Source of the DNA: an uncultured Eubacteriales bacterium
GTDB lineage: Bacteria; Bacillota; Clostridia; Oscillospirales; Oscillospiraceae
Direction of reading: 5' to 3'
Length of the DNA stretch: 64,000 bases
Assembly: GCA_900545515.1 (NCBI GenBank)
Contig: UQZA01000001.1
Coordinates: 186,001-250,000, forward strand
Shown: one piece after another, positions 9,030 to 17,486 of the stretch
Layout: every line of letters starts with the position of its first letter
Position numbering within the stretch: position 1 is the stretch's first letter
Made by a program: the position numbers and the translations under genes
The notes under the pieces: generated by a model
What the model saw: the letters and a program-made list of their open reading frames with translations, nothing else
Databases searched by the model: none
Told to the model about the DNA's origin: nothing

Positions 9030-9914
9030 TTAGAAATGCGCCTTCTCTGCCGCCTCCACCACATGCTTCATGAGCACAGAGGTGGTGACAGAGCCTACGC
9101 CGCCGGGGACCGGGGTGATGGCTTCCACAACAGGCTCCACTTCCTCAAACACGGCGTCGCCAGCAATGGCGCCCTTGCCGCCCTTGCTGTTGACCTTGTT
9201 GGGGTCCCAGTTGATGGAGACGTCAATGACCACCTGGCCGGGACGGACGTATTCTTTGGTCAGGCTGCCCAACACACCGGCGGCAGACACCAGAATGTCG
9301 GCGGACCGGGCCACCTCAGCGGTGTTGACGGTCTTGGTGTGGCAGACGGTGACGGTGGCATTCTTGCCCATAAGCATCATAGCGGCGGGCTTGCCCACCA
9401 CCAGGCTCCGGCCGATGACGACGGCGGACTTGCCCTTACAGTCGATGCCATAGTAATCCAAAATTTCCATGCAGGCCTCGGGGGTGCAGGGGGCGTAACC
9501 CAGGTCTTTGCGGCCCTCGAACACACCGGCATTGCTCAGATCTGTCATGCAGTCCACATCCTTCTTGGGATCCAGACGGTTGCAGATTTCGTCCTGGTCT
9601 GCCTTCAGATGCTTGGGCAGGGGGCGGAACATGAGAACGCCATGGACAGAATCGTCCCCGTTGATTTCATCGATGGTGGCCATGAGAGCTTCCTTGGTCA
9701 CATCTTCGGGCAGCTCGTACTTCTTGACGGCGACGCCCACCAGCTCGGCCCGCTTGGTGGCGCCCTTCTCATAGGACAGATCGCTAGGGTTGGCGCCACA
9801 GCGAATGATGGCCAAGGTGGGGATGATCCCTTGTTCTTTCAGAGCTGCGGTACGCTCCATGAGCTTTTCATTGAGGGCATCGGTCACTTCTTTGCCCAGT
9901 AATAGCTTTGCCAT
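9030..9914 (-). CDS. folD: FolD-family methylene-THF dehydrogenase, cyclohydrolase residues altered
   Basis: A 294-residue FolD homologue. The NAD(P)-binding half is intact: VVIGRSLVVGKPAAMML, then TVCHTKT and PVPGGVGSVTT. In the N-terminal half, the sites that hold the catalytic Lys and Gln of bifunctional FolD look replaced. The usual YVxxKxK reads YEKGATK, the usual VQLPLP reads MFRPLP, and PCTPxG is PCTPEA. This suggests a dehydrogenase-only enzyme, with the cyclohydrolase step left to the neighbouring FchA. It sits 17 bases after fchA in the one-carbon operon, between formyl-THF synthesis and methylene-THF reduction. Confidence 0.88.
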   Translation of the reverse strand: MAKLLLGKEVTDALNEKLMERTAALKEQGIIPTLAIIRCGANPSDLSYEKGATKRAELVGVAVKKYELPEDVTKEALMATIDEINGDDSVHGVLMFRPLPKHLKADQDEICNRLDPKKDVDCMTDLSNAGVFEGRKDLGYAPCTPEACMEILDYYGIDCKGKSAVVIGRSLVVGKPAAMMLMGKNATVTVCHTKTVNTAEVARSADILVSAAGVLGSLTKEYVRPGQVVIDVSINWDPNKVNSKGGKGAIAGDAVFEEVEPVVEAITPVPGGVGSVTTSVLMKHVVEAAEKAHF

Positions 9915-9931
9915 ATTCCATTTCCTCCTGC

Positions 9932-10552
9932 TTATTTAAAAAAGCCAGCTTTTACACTTTCAAAAATCTGATCGGCCAGAGCGCCATACTGGTCCAGCAT
10001 ACCCAGGCACTTGGCGTTCATTTCCTCGGCGGTCTCGCGGTTTTGCAGTGTCTTCGTGTTGATGAAGACGTTGAGAGAAGCAGCCTGTAAGGCTGCCTTC
10101 ACGCACACAGCGCCGCAACCGGCGTCGGAAACTGCCAAGCGGCTGCCCTTGGCAGCAAAGACTGCAATGGCGTCCAAGGCCTCACAGCACAGCTCCATAA
10201 TCCGCATGGGAACAGCGCAGGCGGTGACGGTTGCCTCCTCCAAGATCTGCCCCCGGTTGGGGTCATCCTTGGGGATGCCATAGGCCTTGGCCAGGGGCTC
10301 AAAGCCCACAGCGTCTGCAGCAACCTGGTTCAAAAGCTCGGTCTGAAGGGCGTCGCACTTGGCCTTCAGGGCGAAAATTTCCTCTTCCACATCGGCGTAC
10401 TTCTTTTTACCCACAGTGAGAGATCCCACCATGTTGCCCAAGGCCGTACCCACAGCCCCCACCAGGGCTGCCGCACCGCCGCCGCCAGGCGTGGGGGCAT
10501 TGGAGGCCAGAACCTCCACAAATTTGCGGCAGGATTCGTTGGTCATATCCAT
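9932..10552 (-). CDS. fchA: Methenyl-THF cyclohydrolase, FchA / formiminotransferase-cyclodeaminase family
   Basis: A 206-residue helical protein with the cyclodeaminase-family N-terminus: a short helix followed by ASNAPTPGGGGAAALVGAVG, then the LTVGKKKYADVEEE segment. It interconverts formyl-THF and methenyl-THF. I chose the ATG at 10550-10552 because TAAGGAGA lies 6 to 9 bases upstream; longer in-frame versions would read through the neighbouring small gene. It sits between fhs and folD in the operon, as in several acetogens and amino-acid fermenters. Confidence 0.9.
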   Translation of the reverse strand: MDMTNESCRKFVEVLASNAPTPGGGGAAALVGAVGTALGNMVGSLTVGKKKYADVEEEIFALKAKCDALQTELLNQVAADAVGFEPLAKAYGIPKDDPNRGQILEEATVTACAVPMRIMELCCEALDAIAVFAAKGSRLAVSDAGCGAVCVKAALQAASLNVFINTKTLQNRETAEEMNAKCLGMLDQYGALADQIFESVKAGFFK

Positions 10553-10578
10553 AAAGTGTCTCCTTATATATTGAAATT

Positions 10579-10917
10579 TTATGCCTGGCAAAATACCAGC
10601 TTCTCTTGCACCCCCGGTCCGGGAGCTGCCGTACCGGCAGCCAATGCCAGTTCCTCCAGCTTCTCCGCTTCCCACCCGGCAGGGGAAAGCCATTGGGCGG
10701 GAATCGTAACATATATGTGAGCGTGCTCCCCGCCCCGCAACGTGCAAGGCTTGGCCGTCAACTCCCTCCAGGCTTCCCCGACTCTGCCAAATACGCGGAT
10801 CACAGTCGATTGGGTGTCCTGGGAATGATTGACGGCCATCACCAAAACATTCAAATTCCGGCCTAGTCTGGCAGGATTTTGTGCCGGAATCAGGCCTATA
10901 CAAACAATTGGCTCCAT
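10579..10917 (-). CDS. Unknown 112-residue protein in the one-carbon operon
   Basis: A small soluble protein rich in beta-type sequence (VCIGLIPAQN, NVLVMAVNHSQDTQSTVIRVFGR, HAHIYVTIPAQW), without signal peptide or membrane segments. It has a proper AGGAAG site before its ATG and is tightly spaced between fhs (64 bases upstream) and fchA (26 bases downstream), so it is probably a real gene. The strand pattern could form a small beta sandwich. I do not recognise the family. Confidence 0.6.
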   Translation of the reverse strand: MEPIVCIGLIPAQNPARLGRNLNVLVMAVNHSQDTQSTVIRVFGRVGEAWRELTAKPCTLRGGEHAHIYVTIPAQWLSPAGWEAEKLEELALAAGTAAPGPGVQEKLVFCQA

Positions 10918-10981
10918 CTTTTGCTTCCTAACCGGAAAGGCGCAGACGGCGAAGCCGCCTGCGCCCCATAGTCGATGTACT

Positions 10982-12655
10982 TTAGAACAGACCGGAGATC
11001 TTGCCGTTCTCGTCCACGTCGATCCGCTCAGCAGCGGGGACTTTGGGCAGACCCGGCATGGTCATGATCTCGCCGGTGAGGGCAACCAGGAAGCCAGCGC
11101 CAGCGGCAACCTTGATGTTCCGCACGGTGACAGTAAAGCCTTCGGGAGCGCCCAGTTTGGTCTGGTCGTCGGTGAAGGAGTACTGGGTCTTGGCCATGCA
11201 GATGGGCATCTTGTCGTAGCCCAGCTCGGTGAGGGTCTTGATCTGCTTCTCAGCGTTGGCAGTGAAGTTCACAGCGTCGCCGTGGTAGATCTTCTTCACG
11301 ATGGCTTCAATCTTCTCCTTGATGGGCAGATCCAGCTCATAGGAGTAGGTGAAATCGTTGGGCTGGTCGCACAGACGGATGACTTCCTCTGCCAGTGCTA
11401 CGCCGCCTTCGCCGCCCTTTGCCCAGACTTCGGACAGAGCTACGTTGACGCCCAGCTCCTTGCACTTGCGCTCCACCAAAGCCAGCTCGGCCTCGGTGTC
11501 CTGGGGGAACCGGTTGATGGCCACCACGCAAGGCAGCTTGTAAACCTTGGTGATGTTCTCCACATGCCGCAGCAGGTTGGGCAGGCCCTTCTCCAGAGCT
11601 TCCAGGTTCTCGTTGCCAGTCTCGGCCTTGGGCACGCCGCCGTTATACTTCAGAGCGCGGACAGTGGCAACCAAAACCACGCAGTTGGGCTTCAGGCCGG
11701 CCATCCGGCACTTGATGTCCAGGAACTTCTCTGCACCCAGGTCTGCGCCGAAGCCAGCCTCCGTGACGGTGTAGTCAGACAGCCGCATGGCGATCTTGGT
11801 GGCAGTGACGGAGTTGCAGCCGTGTGCGATGTTGGCGAAGGGACCGCCATGTACGAAAGCGGGGGTATGTTCCAGCGTCTGAACCAGGTTGGGCTTCAGA
11901 GCGTCCTTCAAGAGGGCAGCCATAGCGCCCTGGGCCTTCAGATCGCCGGCCGTGACGGGCTTGCCTTCCCGGGTGTAGCCCACAACCAGACGGGCCAGAC
12001 GGGCCTTCAGGTCATTGATATCGGAAGCCAGGCACAGAACAGCCATGATCTCGGAGGCGACGGTAATGTCGTAGCCGTCCTCACGGGGCGTGCCGTTGGC
12101 CTTGCCGCCCAGGCCGTCCACCACGAAGCGGAGCTGCCGGTCGTTCATATCCACGCAGCGGCGCCAGGTGATCTGCCGGGGGTCGATGTTCAGAGCGTTG
12201 CCCTGATAGATGTGGTTATCCAGCATGGCGGCCAGCAGGTTGTTGGCAGCGCCAATGGCGTGGAAGTCACCGGTGAAGTGCAGGTTGATGTCCTCCATAG
12301 GGACGACCTGAGCGTAGCCGCCACCGGCAGCGCCGCCCTTAACACCGAACACAGGGCCCAGAGAGGGCTCACGCAGGGCAACCAGGACGTTCTTGCCCAG
12401 CTTCCGCATGCCATCGGCCAGACCAACGGTGGTGGTTGTCTTGCCTTCGCCGGCAGGGGTGGGGTTGATGGCAGTGACGAGAATCAGCTTGCCATCGGGA
12501 CGCTGGACCTCTTTCAGAATGTTGTAGTCCACCTTAGCCTTGTACTTGCCGTACTGCTCCAGGTACTTTTCGTCCACACCGGCGGTCTTGGCCACTTCGG
12601 TGATGGGCTGCATGGTGGTTTCCTGTGCGATTTCGATGTCAGTTTTGAATGCCAT
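10982..12655 (-). CDS. fhs: Formate-tetrahydrofolate ligase
   Basis: A 557-residue enzyme of normal length for the family. It has the ATP-binding P-loop TPAGEGKTTTTVGL at about 65-78, EPSLGPVFG, and the GGPFANIAHGCNS region. It makes 10-formyl-THF from formate, THF and ATP, the entry step of the methyl branch. The start at 12655 (MAFKTD) has AAGGAG upstream; an in-frame ATG at 12781 would add 42 residues of no family likeness. It is the first gene of a minus-strand operon continuing to fchA and folD, driven by the promoter at 12804-12832. Confidence 0.95.
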   Translation of the reverse strand: MAFKTDIEIAQETTMQPITEVAKTAGVDEKYLEQYGKYKAKVDYNILKEVQRPDGKLILVTAINPTPAGEGKTTTTVGLADGMRKLGKNVLVALREPSLGPVFGVKGGAAGGGYAQVVPMEDINLHFTGDFHAIGAANNLLAAMLDNHIYQGNALNIDPRQITWRRCVDMNDRQLRFVVDGLGGKANGTPREDGYDITVASEIMAVLCLASDINDLKARLARLVVGYTREGKPVTAGDLKAQGAMAALLKDALKPNLVQTLEHTPAFVHGGPFANIAHGCNSVTATKIAMRLSDYTVTEAGFGADLGAEKFLDIKCRMAGLKPNCVVLVATVRALKYNGGVPKAETGNENLEALEKGLPNLLRHVENITKVYKLPCVVAINRFPQDTEAELALVERKCKELGVNVALSEVWAKGGEGGVALAEEVIRLCDQPNDFTYSYELDLPIKEKIEAIVKKIYHGDAVNFTANAEKQIKTLTELGYDKMPICMAKTQYSFTDDQTKLGAPEGFTVTVRNIKVAAGAGFLVALTGEIMTMPGLPKVPAAERIDVDENGKISGLF

Positions 12656-12803
12656 AATATTACTCTCCTTGTATTGTTGTTGGTACCCTGCCGTTGTAAT
12701 GGCCCGGGCCCATACAGGATTTACGCATAAAGCCGTTGGTATGACTTTACGCATACGGGGATGGCTGATAAGGGCGTCCATTGCGTACGCTTTTATCGAT
12801 ATA
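12656..12803 (-). other. fhs leader; no known riboswitch recognised
   Basis: The transcript from the fhs promoter would carry a leader of about 140 bases. It has a direct repeat of ATGCGTAAA and the palindromic GGGCCCGGGCC stretch near 12700. I looked for THF and ZTP riboswitch consensus segments, which occur before one-carbon genes, and did not find them. Confidence 0.4.
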
Positions 12804-12832
12804 GTTTTACCATTCTCTGTTCAAAATGTCAA
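12804..12832 (-). promoter_or_regulatory. Promoter of fhs-fchA-folD operon
   Basis: On the minus strand TTGACA (12827-12832) and TAAAAC (12804-12809) are separated by 17 bases, a good sigma-A-type promoter. Confidence 0.75.
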
Positions 12833-12998
12833 CAAAAATCTTTGTAAAGCGGGAACTTTTTGCATTTTGACGAAAATGCCCCTGTGGTCCCGGCCGGTTT
12901 TGTGTATTTGCTATTTTTTTATCGATAATAGAGCACCGATTTTAGGCGTGGCCGGTCAGCCATGCGGCAGATGTCTACAAAATTGAAAAAACGTCCCG

Positions 12999-13027
12999 TT
13001 TACAAGCCCCCTGAACCGTACTATAAT
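12999..13027 (+). promoter_or_regulatory. Promoter of small membrane protein gene
   Basis: TTTACA (12999-13004) and TATAAT (13022-13027) with 17 bases between them, about 40 bases before the start codon of the gene at 13066. Confidence 0.8.
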
Positions 13028-13065
13028 ATGCGTATCACTCTGAATCCTTGCGGGAGGTATTCGCC

Positions 13066-13503
13066 ATGAAACGAACACCCATTTGGCGTTGGGCTGCAGT
13101 TGCCTGCCATCTGTCTGCCCTTCTGGCCCCCGGTGCCTGGCTGTATTTTGTGCGCCATGCTGGAACCAGCTTCCGCTGGGCAGGTTTTACCGGAAGGAAC
13201 CTGCTGGTTTGCCTGGTTCTGTCTTTGCTGCCCACGGCGCTGTTCTTCCTGGCCCAGCTTCTGCAGCGGCGGCACCAGCAGTCTGCTTGGGGCAGCGTTC
13301 TGGCCTGCCTCCTCTTCCTCCTGGCAGCTGCCGGCTGGCTGTACACCCTGTGCGACAGCTGGAGCCTTTGGAACGCCGCCCAGGCGGCCCATCTCCTGAC
13401 CACGGGGCAGCTCCGGACTCTGCAAGCCGCTGCCCTCACGGGGGCCATCTGTGCCCTTTTGCCGCCCCTGTCTCAAGTCCCCTCCGTCCTGCGCCACAGG
13501 TAG
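13066..13503 (+). CDS. Small four-span membrane protein, unknown
   Basis: A 145-residue protein with about four predicted membrane segments (near residues 8-28, 45-65, 75-95 and 115-138) joined by short basic loops. The ATG at 13066 follows GGGAGG at a good distance; a longer in-frame version from 13048 lacks a site. It has its own promoter and terminator, so it is a single-gene unit. I do not recognise a family. Confidence 0.6.
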   Translation: MKRTPIWRWAAVACHLSALLAPGAWLYFVRHAGTSFRWAGFTGRNLLVCLVLSLLPTALFFLAQLLQRRHQQSAWGSVLACLLFLLAAAGWLYTLCDSWSLWNAAQAAHLLTTGQLRTLQAAALTGAICALLPPLSQVPSVLRHR

Positions 13504-13544
13504 ACCGCCCTTCCCAGCAGCGAGGCCCCATGGAACCTAGAAAT

Positions 13545-13582
13545 AGCGGGAGAAGCCACAAGCAATCTCGGCTTCTCCCGCT
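13545..13582 (+). terminator. Terminator after small membrane protein gene
   Basis: A 13-bp perfect stem (AGCGGGAGAAGCC and complement) with a 12-base loop, followed by TTCTCATT. Confidence 0.75.
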
Positions 13583-13680
13583 TTCTCATTGGCAGAAATT
13601 CCCACATCCCCGGTTTCCTCTGCAGACGGCGCATCTTCACAGTATTTTGCAAAACTTTTTTAGACTTACAAAACTCCCCC

Positions 13681-13709
13681 TTCGAAACCGGATGCAACTA
13701 TGATACAAT
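13681..13709 (+). promoter_or_regulatory. Promoter of two-component operon
   Basis: TTCGAA (13681-13686) and an extended -10 element, TG-A-TACAAT (TACAAT at 13704-13709), 17 bases apart. The start codon follows 34 bases later after GGGAGG. Confidence 0.65.
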
Positions 13710-13743
13710 TATGCTGCATCTTGAAATTGGGAGGTAGCTTTGG

Positions 13744-14403
13744 ATGATACGGATTTTGATTGTAGAGGACGAACGGCCCATTGCCAACCTCATTGACTGG
13801 AATCTCACTAGCTACGGTTACTCCTGCCAGAAGGCTTATGACGGGCTGACAGCAGCAGATCTCATTACGGAACACACCTACGATCTCGTTCTCTTGGATA
13901 TTATGCTCCCGGGCATCGACGGCTACAGCCTGCTGGAGCAGATCAAGCCCACCGGGACGCCGGTGATCTTTCTCACAGCCAAGGGCTCCGTGGCCGACCG
14001 GGTCCAGGGACTCCGGGCCGGGGCTGACGACTATCTGGTCAAGCCCTTCGAAATCGTAGAGCTGCTGGCCCGGGTGGAGACGGTGCTGCGACGAGCGGGA
14101 AAAACCAAAGACCGACTTCAAATTGGCGATGTAACCATCGACGAAAGCTCCATGCAGGTGACAAAGGCCGGCCAGCCTGTATCCCTAACCAAGAAAGAAT
14201 ATGAGCTGCTCCTCCTGTTTGCCCGGAACCAAAATATGGCCCTCTTCCGGGAGACCATCTATGAGCGGGTATGGGATGGGGAATACACCGGTGACAGCCG
14301 GACTGTGGACCTCCATGTCCAGCGTCTGCGGAAGAAGCTGGGGTGGCAGGACCGGCTGTCTGCCGTATACAAGGTAGGTTACCGGCTGGAGGTGAAGGAG
14401 TGA
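13744..14403 (+). CDS. OmpR-family response regulator
   Basis: A 219-residue two-domain regulator. The receiver domain (1-118) has acidic residues Glu8-Asp9, the phospho-acceptor Asp52 in LVLLDIMLPG, a TAK switch near 100 and KPF after it. The C-terminal winged helix (about 125-219) has the OmpR-type SLTKKEYELLLLFARN and the RTVDLHVQRLRKKLG recognition region. It overlaps the histidine kinase gene by four bases (GTGA), its cognate partner. The target genes probably include the two exported protein genes that follow, but no operator is evident. Confidence 0.92.
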   Translation: MIRILIVEDERPIANLIDWNLTSYGYSCQKAYDGLTAADLITEHTYDLVLLDIMLPGIDGYSLLEQIKPTGTPVIFLTAKGSVADRVQGLRAGADDYLVKPFEIVELLARVETVLRRAGKTKDRLQIGDVTIDESSMQVTKAGQPVSLTKKEYELLLLFARNQNMALFRETIYERVWDGEYTGDSRTVDLHVQRLRKKLGWQDRLSAVYKVGYRLEVKE

Positions 14404-15794
14404 AGCTATCCTGGAAAATTGTCTTGACCGTACTGCTGATTGTGACCCTCACTGTAAGCGTCAGCAGCTACATCATGATTGCCTCCACCTTCCAAGCGGA
14501 GCTGGACAGCCAGGCTGGGGCCGCATCGGGTGAGAGCCAGATGCTCTGCCTGACCCTGGGAGCGCTGGCCTCCCAGGCCGTGGGCAGCGGAGAGAGCGCC
14601 CTGCTGGAGCAGTTGGAGGGCAGCAGCTTTTTTCAGAATTATGCTATGCTGGTATACCGGAGCGACGGCACCGTTCTATGGAAAAACCGGGAGGAACCGG
14701 CCAACCTGACCCCCGCCGACGTGGGCCAGGAGGGCCTGTGCTACGCCTTTTTCCAGCGGGATACCGGCTCCCGCCGGTATCTGGAAACGGTCCAGCGGCT
14801 GGAGCTGAACGGGGAGCCCTTTTATGTGGACCTCCTCCAGGGGGCAGATCAGGCCTTCTCCCAACGGGATGCCAATCTGCAAATTTACCGGCAGGTGATG
14901 CTGCTGTCCGTAGCTGCCTGCACCCTAGCCTCCATTGCCTGCGCCGCCGTGCTCACAGGTCCCATTCGCAAGCTGTCCCGCTCCACCCGGTCCATTGCCG
15001 GCGGTCAGTACTCCCACCGGGTGAAGGTCCGCTCCCGGGACGAGCTGGGCGCCCTGGCAGAGGATTTTAACCGCATGGCCGACGCCCTGGAGCTGAAAAT
15101 TCAGGAGCTGGCAGCGGCTGCACAGCGGCAAAAGGACTTTACCGCCTCCTTTGCCCACGAACTCAAGACGCCCCTCACCTCCGTCATTGGCTATGCCGAC
15201 ACCCTGCGCAGCCGGGAGCTGCCCCGGCTGCAGCAGCTGGAAGCAGTCAACTATATCTTCTCAGAAGGGAAACGCTTGGAGGCCATGTCCTTCTCCCTTT
15301 TGGATCTGTTTGCCCTGGAACGGACAGCCCCTCAGCTGGTCACCGTTCAGGCCCAGGCTCTGGCCAGGGCCGTGGCGGAGAGCATGGGCTATGTCATGTC
15401 CCAAAGCGGGGTGGAGCTTCGGCTGTCTGTGGAGCCCGGTTCCTTCCCTGGGGAGCCCAACCTATTGAAGACCCTGCTGTACAACCTCCTGGACAATGCC
15501 CGCAAGGCCTCCCAGTCCGGGTCCTCCGTGGAGCTGCTGGGCTGTACCACCCCTCAGGGTTACCTGTTCCAGGTCACCGACCACGGCCGGGGCATCCCCC
15601 AGGAGGCCCTGGACCGGATCACGGAGCCTTTTTACATGGTAGACAAGTCCCGGGCCAGGGCCCAGGGCGGCGCAGGCCTGGGGCTGGCTCTGTGCCAGCG
15701 AATCGCCAGCGCCCACGGCGCACAGCTGCGGTTTGAAAGCCGGGTGGGCGCAGGCACCACCGTATCCCTCATTCTGGGAGGGTCGGAGCCGTGA
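14400..15794 (+). CDS. Sensor histidine kinase
   Basis: A 464-residue membrane kinase starting with GTG overlapping the regulator stop. It has a first membrane span at about 5-27, an extracytoplasmic domain to about 165, a second span, and a HAMP domain (about 185-240). The HisKA motif SFAHELKTPLTS follows with the phospho-acceptor His253. The ATPase domain has N box LLYNLLDNARKAS, DHGRGIP and GAGLGLAL. It should sense an external or envelope signal and phosphorylate the preceding regulator. Its stop overlaps the next gene's GTG, so sensor and exported protein are translationally coupled. Confidence 0.92.
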   Translation: MKLSWKIVLTVLLIVTLTVSVSSYIMIASTFQAELDSQAGAASGESQMLCLTLGALASQAVGSGESALLEQLEGSSFFQNYAMLVYRSDGTVLWKNREEPANLTPADVGQEGLCYAFFQRDTGSRRYLETVQRLELNGEPFYVDLLQGADQAFSQRDANLQIYRQVMLLSVAACTLASIACAAVLTGPIRKLSRSTRSIAGGQYSHRVKVRSRDELGALAEDFNRMADALELKIQELAAAAQRQKDFTASFAHELKTPLTSVIGYADTLRSRELPRLQQLEAVNYIFSEGKRLEAMSFSLLDLFALERTAPQLVTVQAQALARAVAESMGYVMSQSGVELRLSVEPGSFPGEPNLLKTLLYNLLDNARKASQSGSSVELLGCTTPQGYLFQVTDHGRGIPQEALDRITEPFYMVDKSRARAQGGAGLGLALCQRIASAHGAQLRFESRVGAGTTVSLILGGSEP

Positions 15795-16504
15795 AAAAAA
15801 CAACAGTTCTCACAGCGCTTCTGGCCGTCCTGGCGGTAACGGCAGGCCTTCTCTGGCCAGGCCGGGTTTTGGCCCGCCGGGAGCGCCGGCTCTATGGCCA
15901 AATCGTAACCGGCGCTGCAGCTGTGAGCGCCTTTGAACGGGGCGAAACCACTCTGGCCCAGCGCATTGCAGTCCTGGGAAGCATCAACAACACCGTACCG
16001 GCCATGGACTTTTCCGCAGGAGCGCAGCTATATGACGATGAATACACCCTGCGCCGCCGGTTTGTCCGGGAGCTGAGGCAAATGGGTAAATTCTTTGCGC
16101 CTGCCTCTACCCTGGAAGCCTGGCTGGTGGAAACGGAGATGGCCACTCAGGAATTTCACGAAATACCCGTCTCCTACCGCTGCGCTGTGGACCCCGATTC
16201 GGGAAAAACCTTTCTGGTGGGCACTCTGCAGGATCTGAATTGGGAGCAGTTCCTCCTGTACATGGACATGAGCTCTGGTAAAATCATCAGCGGGGAATTC
16301 CAGGCAGAGGAGCAAGAGGTCAGTGGGGAGCAGGGCTGGATTCTCGCCTCCGGCCTGGCCAACTACCTGGGCCTCACCCCCGTCACCTGCCTGGAGTCAG
16401 ACTCGACCGGCGGCGTGTATCTGTTTGAAAGCGAGAACCAGGAGCAGGTGCGCTATACCATCCATCTGGAAGAGGAGGTGTGGAGGCTATACCCCACCTC
16501 ATGA
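15791..16504 (+). CDS. Exported/anchored protein, paralogue 1, coupled to two-component system
   Basis: A 237-residue protein with a GTG start overlapping the kinase stop. An N-terminal hydrophobic anchor (about 5-25) is followed by PGRVLARRERRLYGQ and an extracytoplasmic domain with a CAVDPDSGKTFLVGTL beta segment and a YMDMSSGKIISGE motif. There is no lipobox Cys. The next gene encodes a related protein with the same marks. I do not recognise the family; a role as an accessory sensor or modulator of the kinase is inferred from coupling. Confidence 0.7.
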   Translation: MKKTTVLTALLAVLAVTAGLLWPGRVLARRERRLYGQIVTGAAAVSAFERGETTLAQRIAVLGSINNTVPAMDFSAGAQLYDDEYTLRRRFVRELRQMGKFFAPASTLEAWLVETEMATQEFHEIPVSYRCAVDPDSGKTFLVGTLQDLNWEQFLLYMDMSSGKIISGEFQAEEQEVSGEQGWILASGLANYLGLTPVTCLESDSTGGVYLFESENQEQVRYTIHLEEEVWRLYPTS

Positions 16505-16575
16505 CCCGTAGGCAGCCGGATCTGCGGTTCCATCCAAAGGTCCCGCCAGAATCCAGTGAAAGAGGAGGGCAGCGT

Positions 16576-17316
16576 ATGAAATGGCGCATGGGAATTTTAC
16601 TGCTGGCAGCCGCCTTTCTGGCCGGGCTCTTGCTGGTTCCCGGTAGACTCCTGGCAGTCCAGGAGCAGAGGCTGTACGGCCGGAAAACCGCACAGGATGT
16701 TCTGTCTCCCCAGTTTGCCGCAGACACAGGGACCTTATTCCAGCGGTTAAATACGCTGGCTCAGTACCACCAGGTTACATATCTGAGTCTTCAGGCTGGC
16801 AGCGACCTGTACTATGATCAGGAAACCCTCCTGGAACTGTACCGGCAGGAGCTCTCCACCCTGGCCCAGACCAATGAATTGGCTGCATCCCTCCTGCCTG
16901 CGCTGGAGGACTTGTTGGAGCGGCAACGCCTCTACCAAGACGCGCTAGAGGTGGGTTATGCCTGCGTGGTGGACCTGTCTACAGGAAACTCCTTTCTGGT
17001 AAGTTACCTGCGCAGCAACGATTTGGTGTTTGCGCTGGAAATGGATATGAGTTCCGGAAAACTGATCCAGCTGTGCAGCATCGCAGAGCTCTGTGAAAAT
17101 CCGGAGCGGGTGAGGGAGGCTCCGTGGGACTGTGCAACCAGCCTGGCCCAATACCTTGGCCTGACCTGCACCGCAGAATCCGACCAAGGGTGGGCCGTGC
17201 AGTATACCTTTCTGGATCCCGAAGGCGACGGCAGCGTCCTGACATTCCAGCTCCGGCTGGACGATCTGCTGCAGCTCAGCGTCACACCCAATGAGTTCTT
17301 CCTCAGCAGCCCCTGA
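16576..17316 (+). CDS. Exported/anchored protein, paralogue 2
   Basis: A 246-residue paralogue of the preceding protein: N-terminal anchor, then VPGRLLAVQEQRLYGR, CVVDLSTGNSFLVSYL and LEMDMSSGKLIQ in matching positions, then the ATSLAQYLGLT segment. I place the start at the ATG at 16576, preceded by GAGGAGGG. The gap of 71 bases to the first copy holds no promoter I can see, so it is probably in the same operon. Tandem duplication with clear divergence suggests related but distinct ligands. Confidence 0.7.
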   Translation: MKWRMGILLLAAAFLAGLLLVPGRLLAVQEQRLYGRKTAQDVLSPQFAADTGTLFQRLNTLAQYHQVTYLSLQAGSDLYYDQETLLELYRQELSTLAQTNELAASLLPALEDLLERQRLYQDALEVGYACVVDLSTGNSFLVSYLRSNDLVFALEMDMSSGKLIQLCSIAELCENPERVREAPWDCATSLAQYLGLTCTAESDQGWAVQYTFLDPEGDGSVLTFQLRLDDLLQLSVTPNEFFLSSP

Positions 17317-17393
17317 GCCCCTGCGTGTTCCAATCCACAAGGCAGCTTCCGCTCCCATGGCAGGCTCCTCTCCCTGAAAATTTTGACCCTCCA

Positions 17394-17422
17394 TTGCATT
17401 TTCTGGAAAAATCCAGTATAAT
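17394..17422 (+). promoter_or_regulatory. Promoter of C39-like gene
   Basis: TTGCAT (17394-17399) and TATAAT (17417-17422), 17 bases apart, with the start codon 64 bases downstream. Confidence 0.7.
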
Positions 17423-17486
17423 GAACCCCAGACTCCACCATGCCGGCCTTTCGGCCTACGCCCCCCTGCTAAAAAGGAGCTTACCC

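Noticed and set aside
12656..12803. Possible THF or ZTP riboswitch before fhs
   Set aside because: The conserved segments of either class are not present in the leader.
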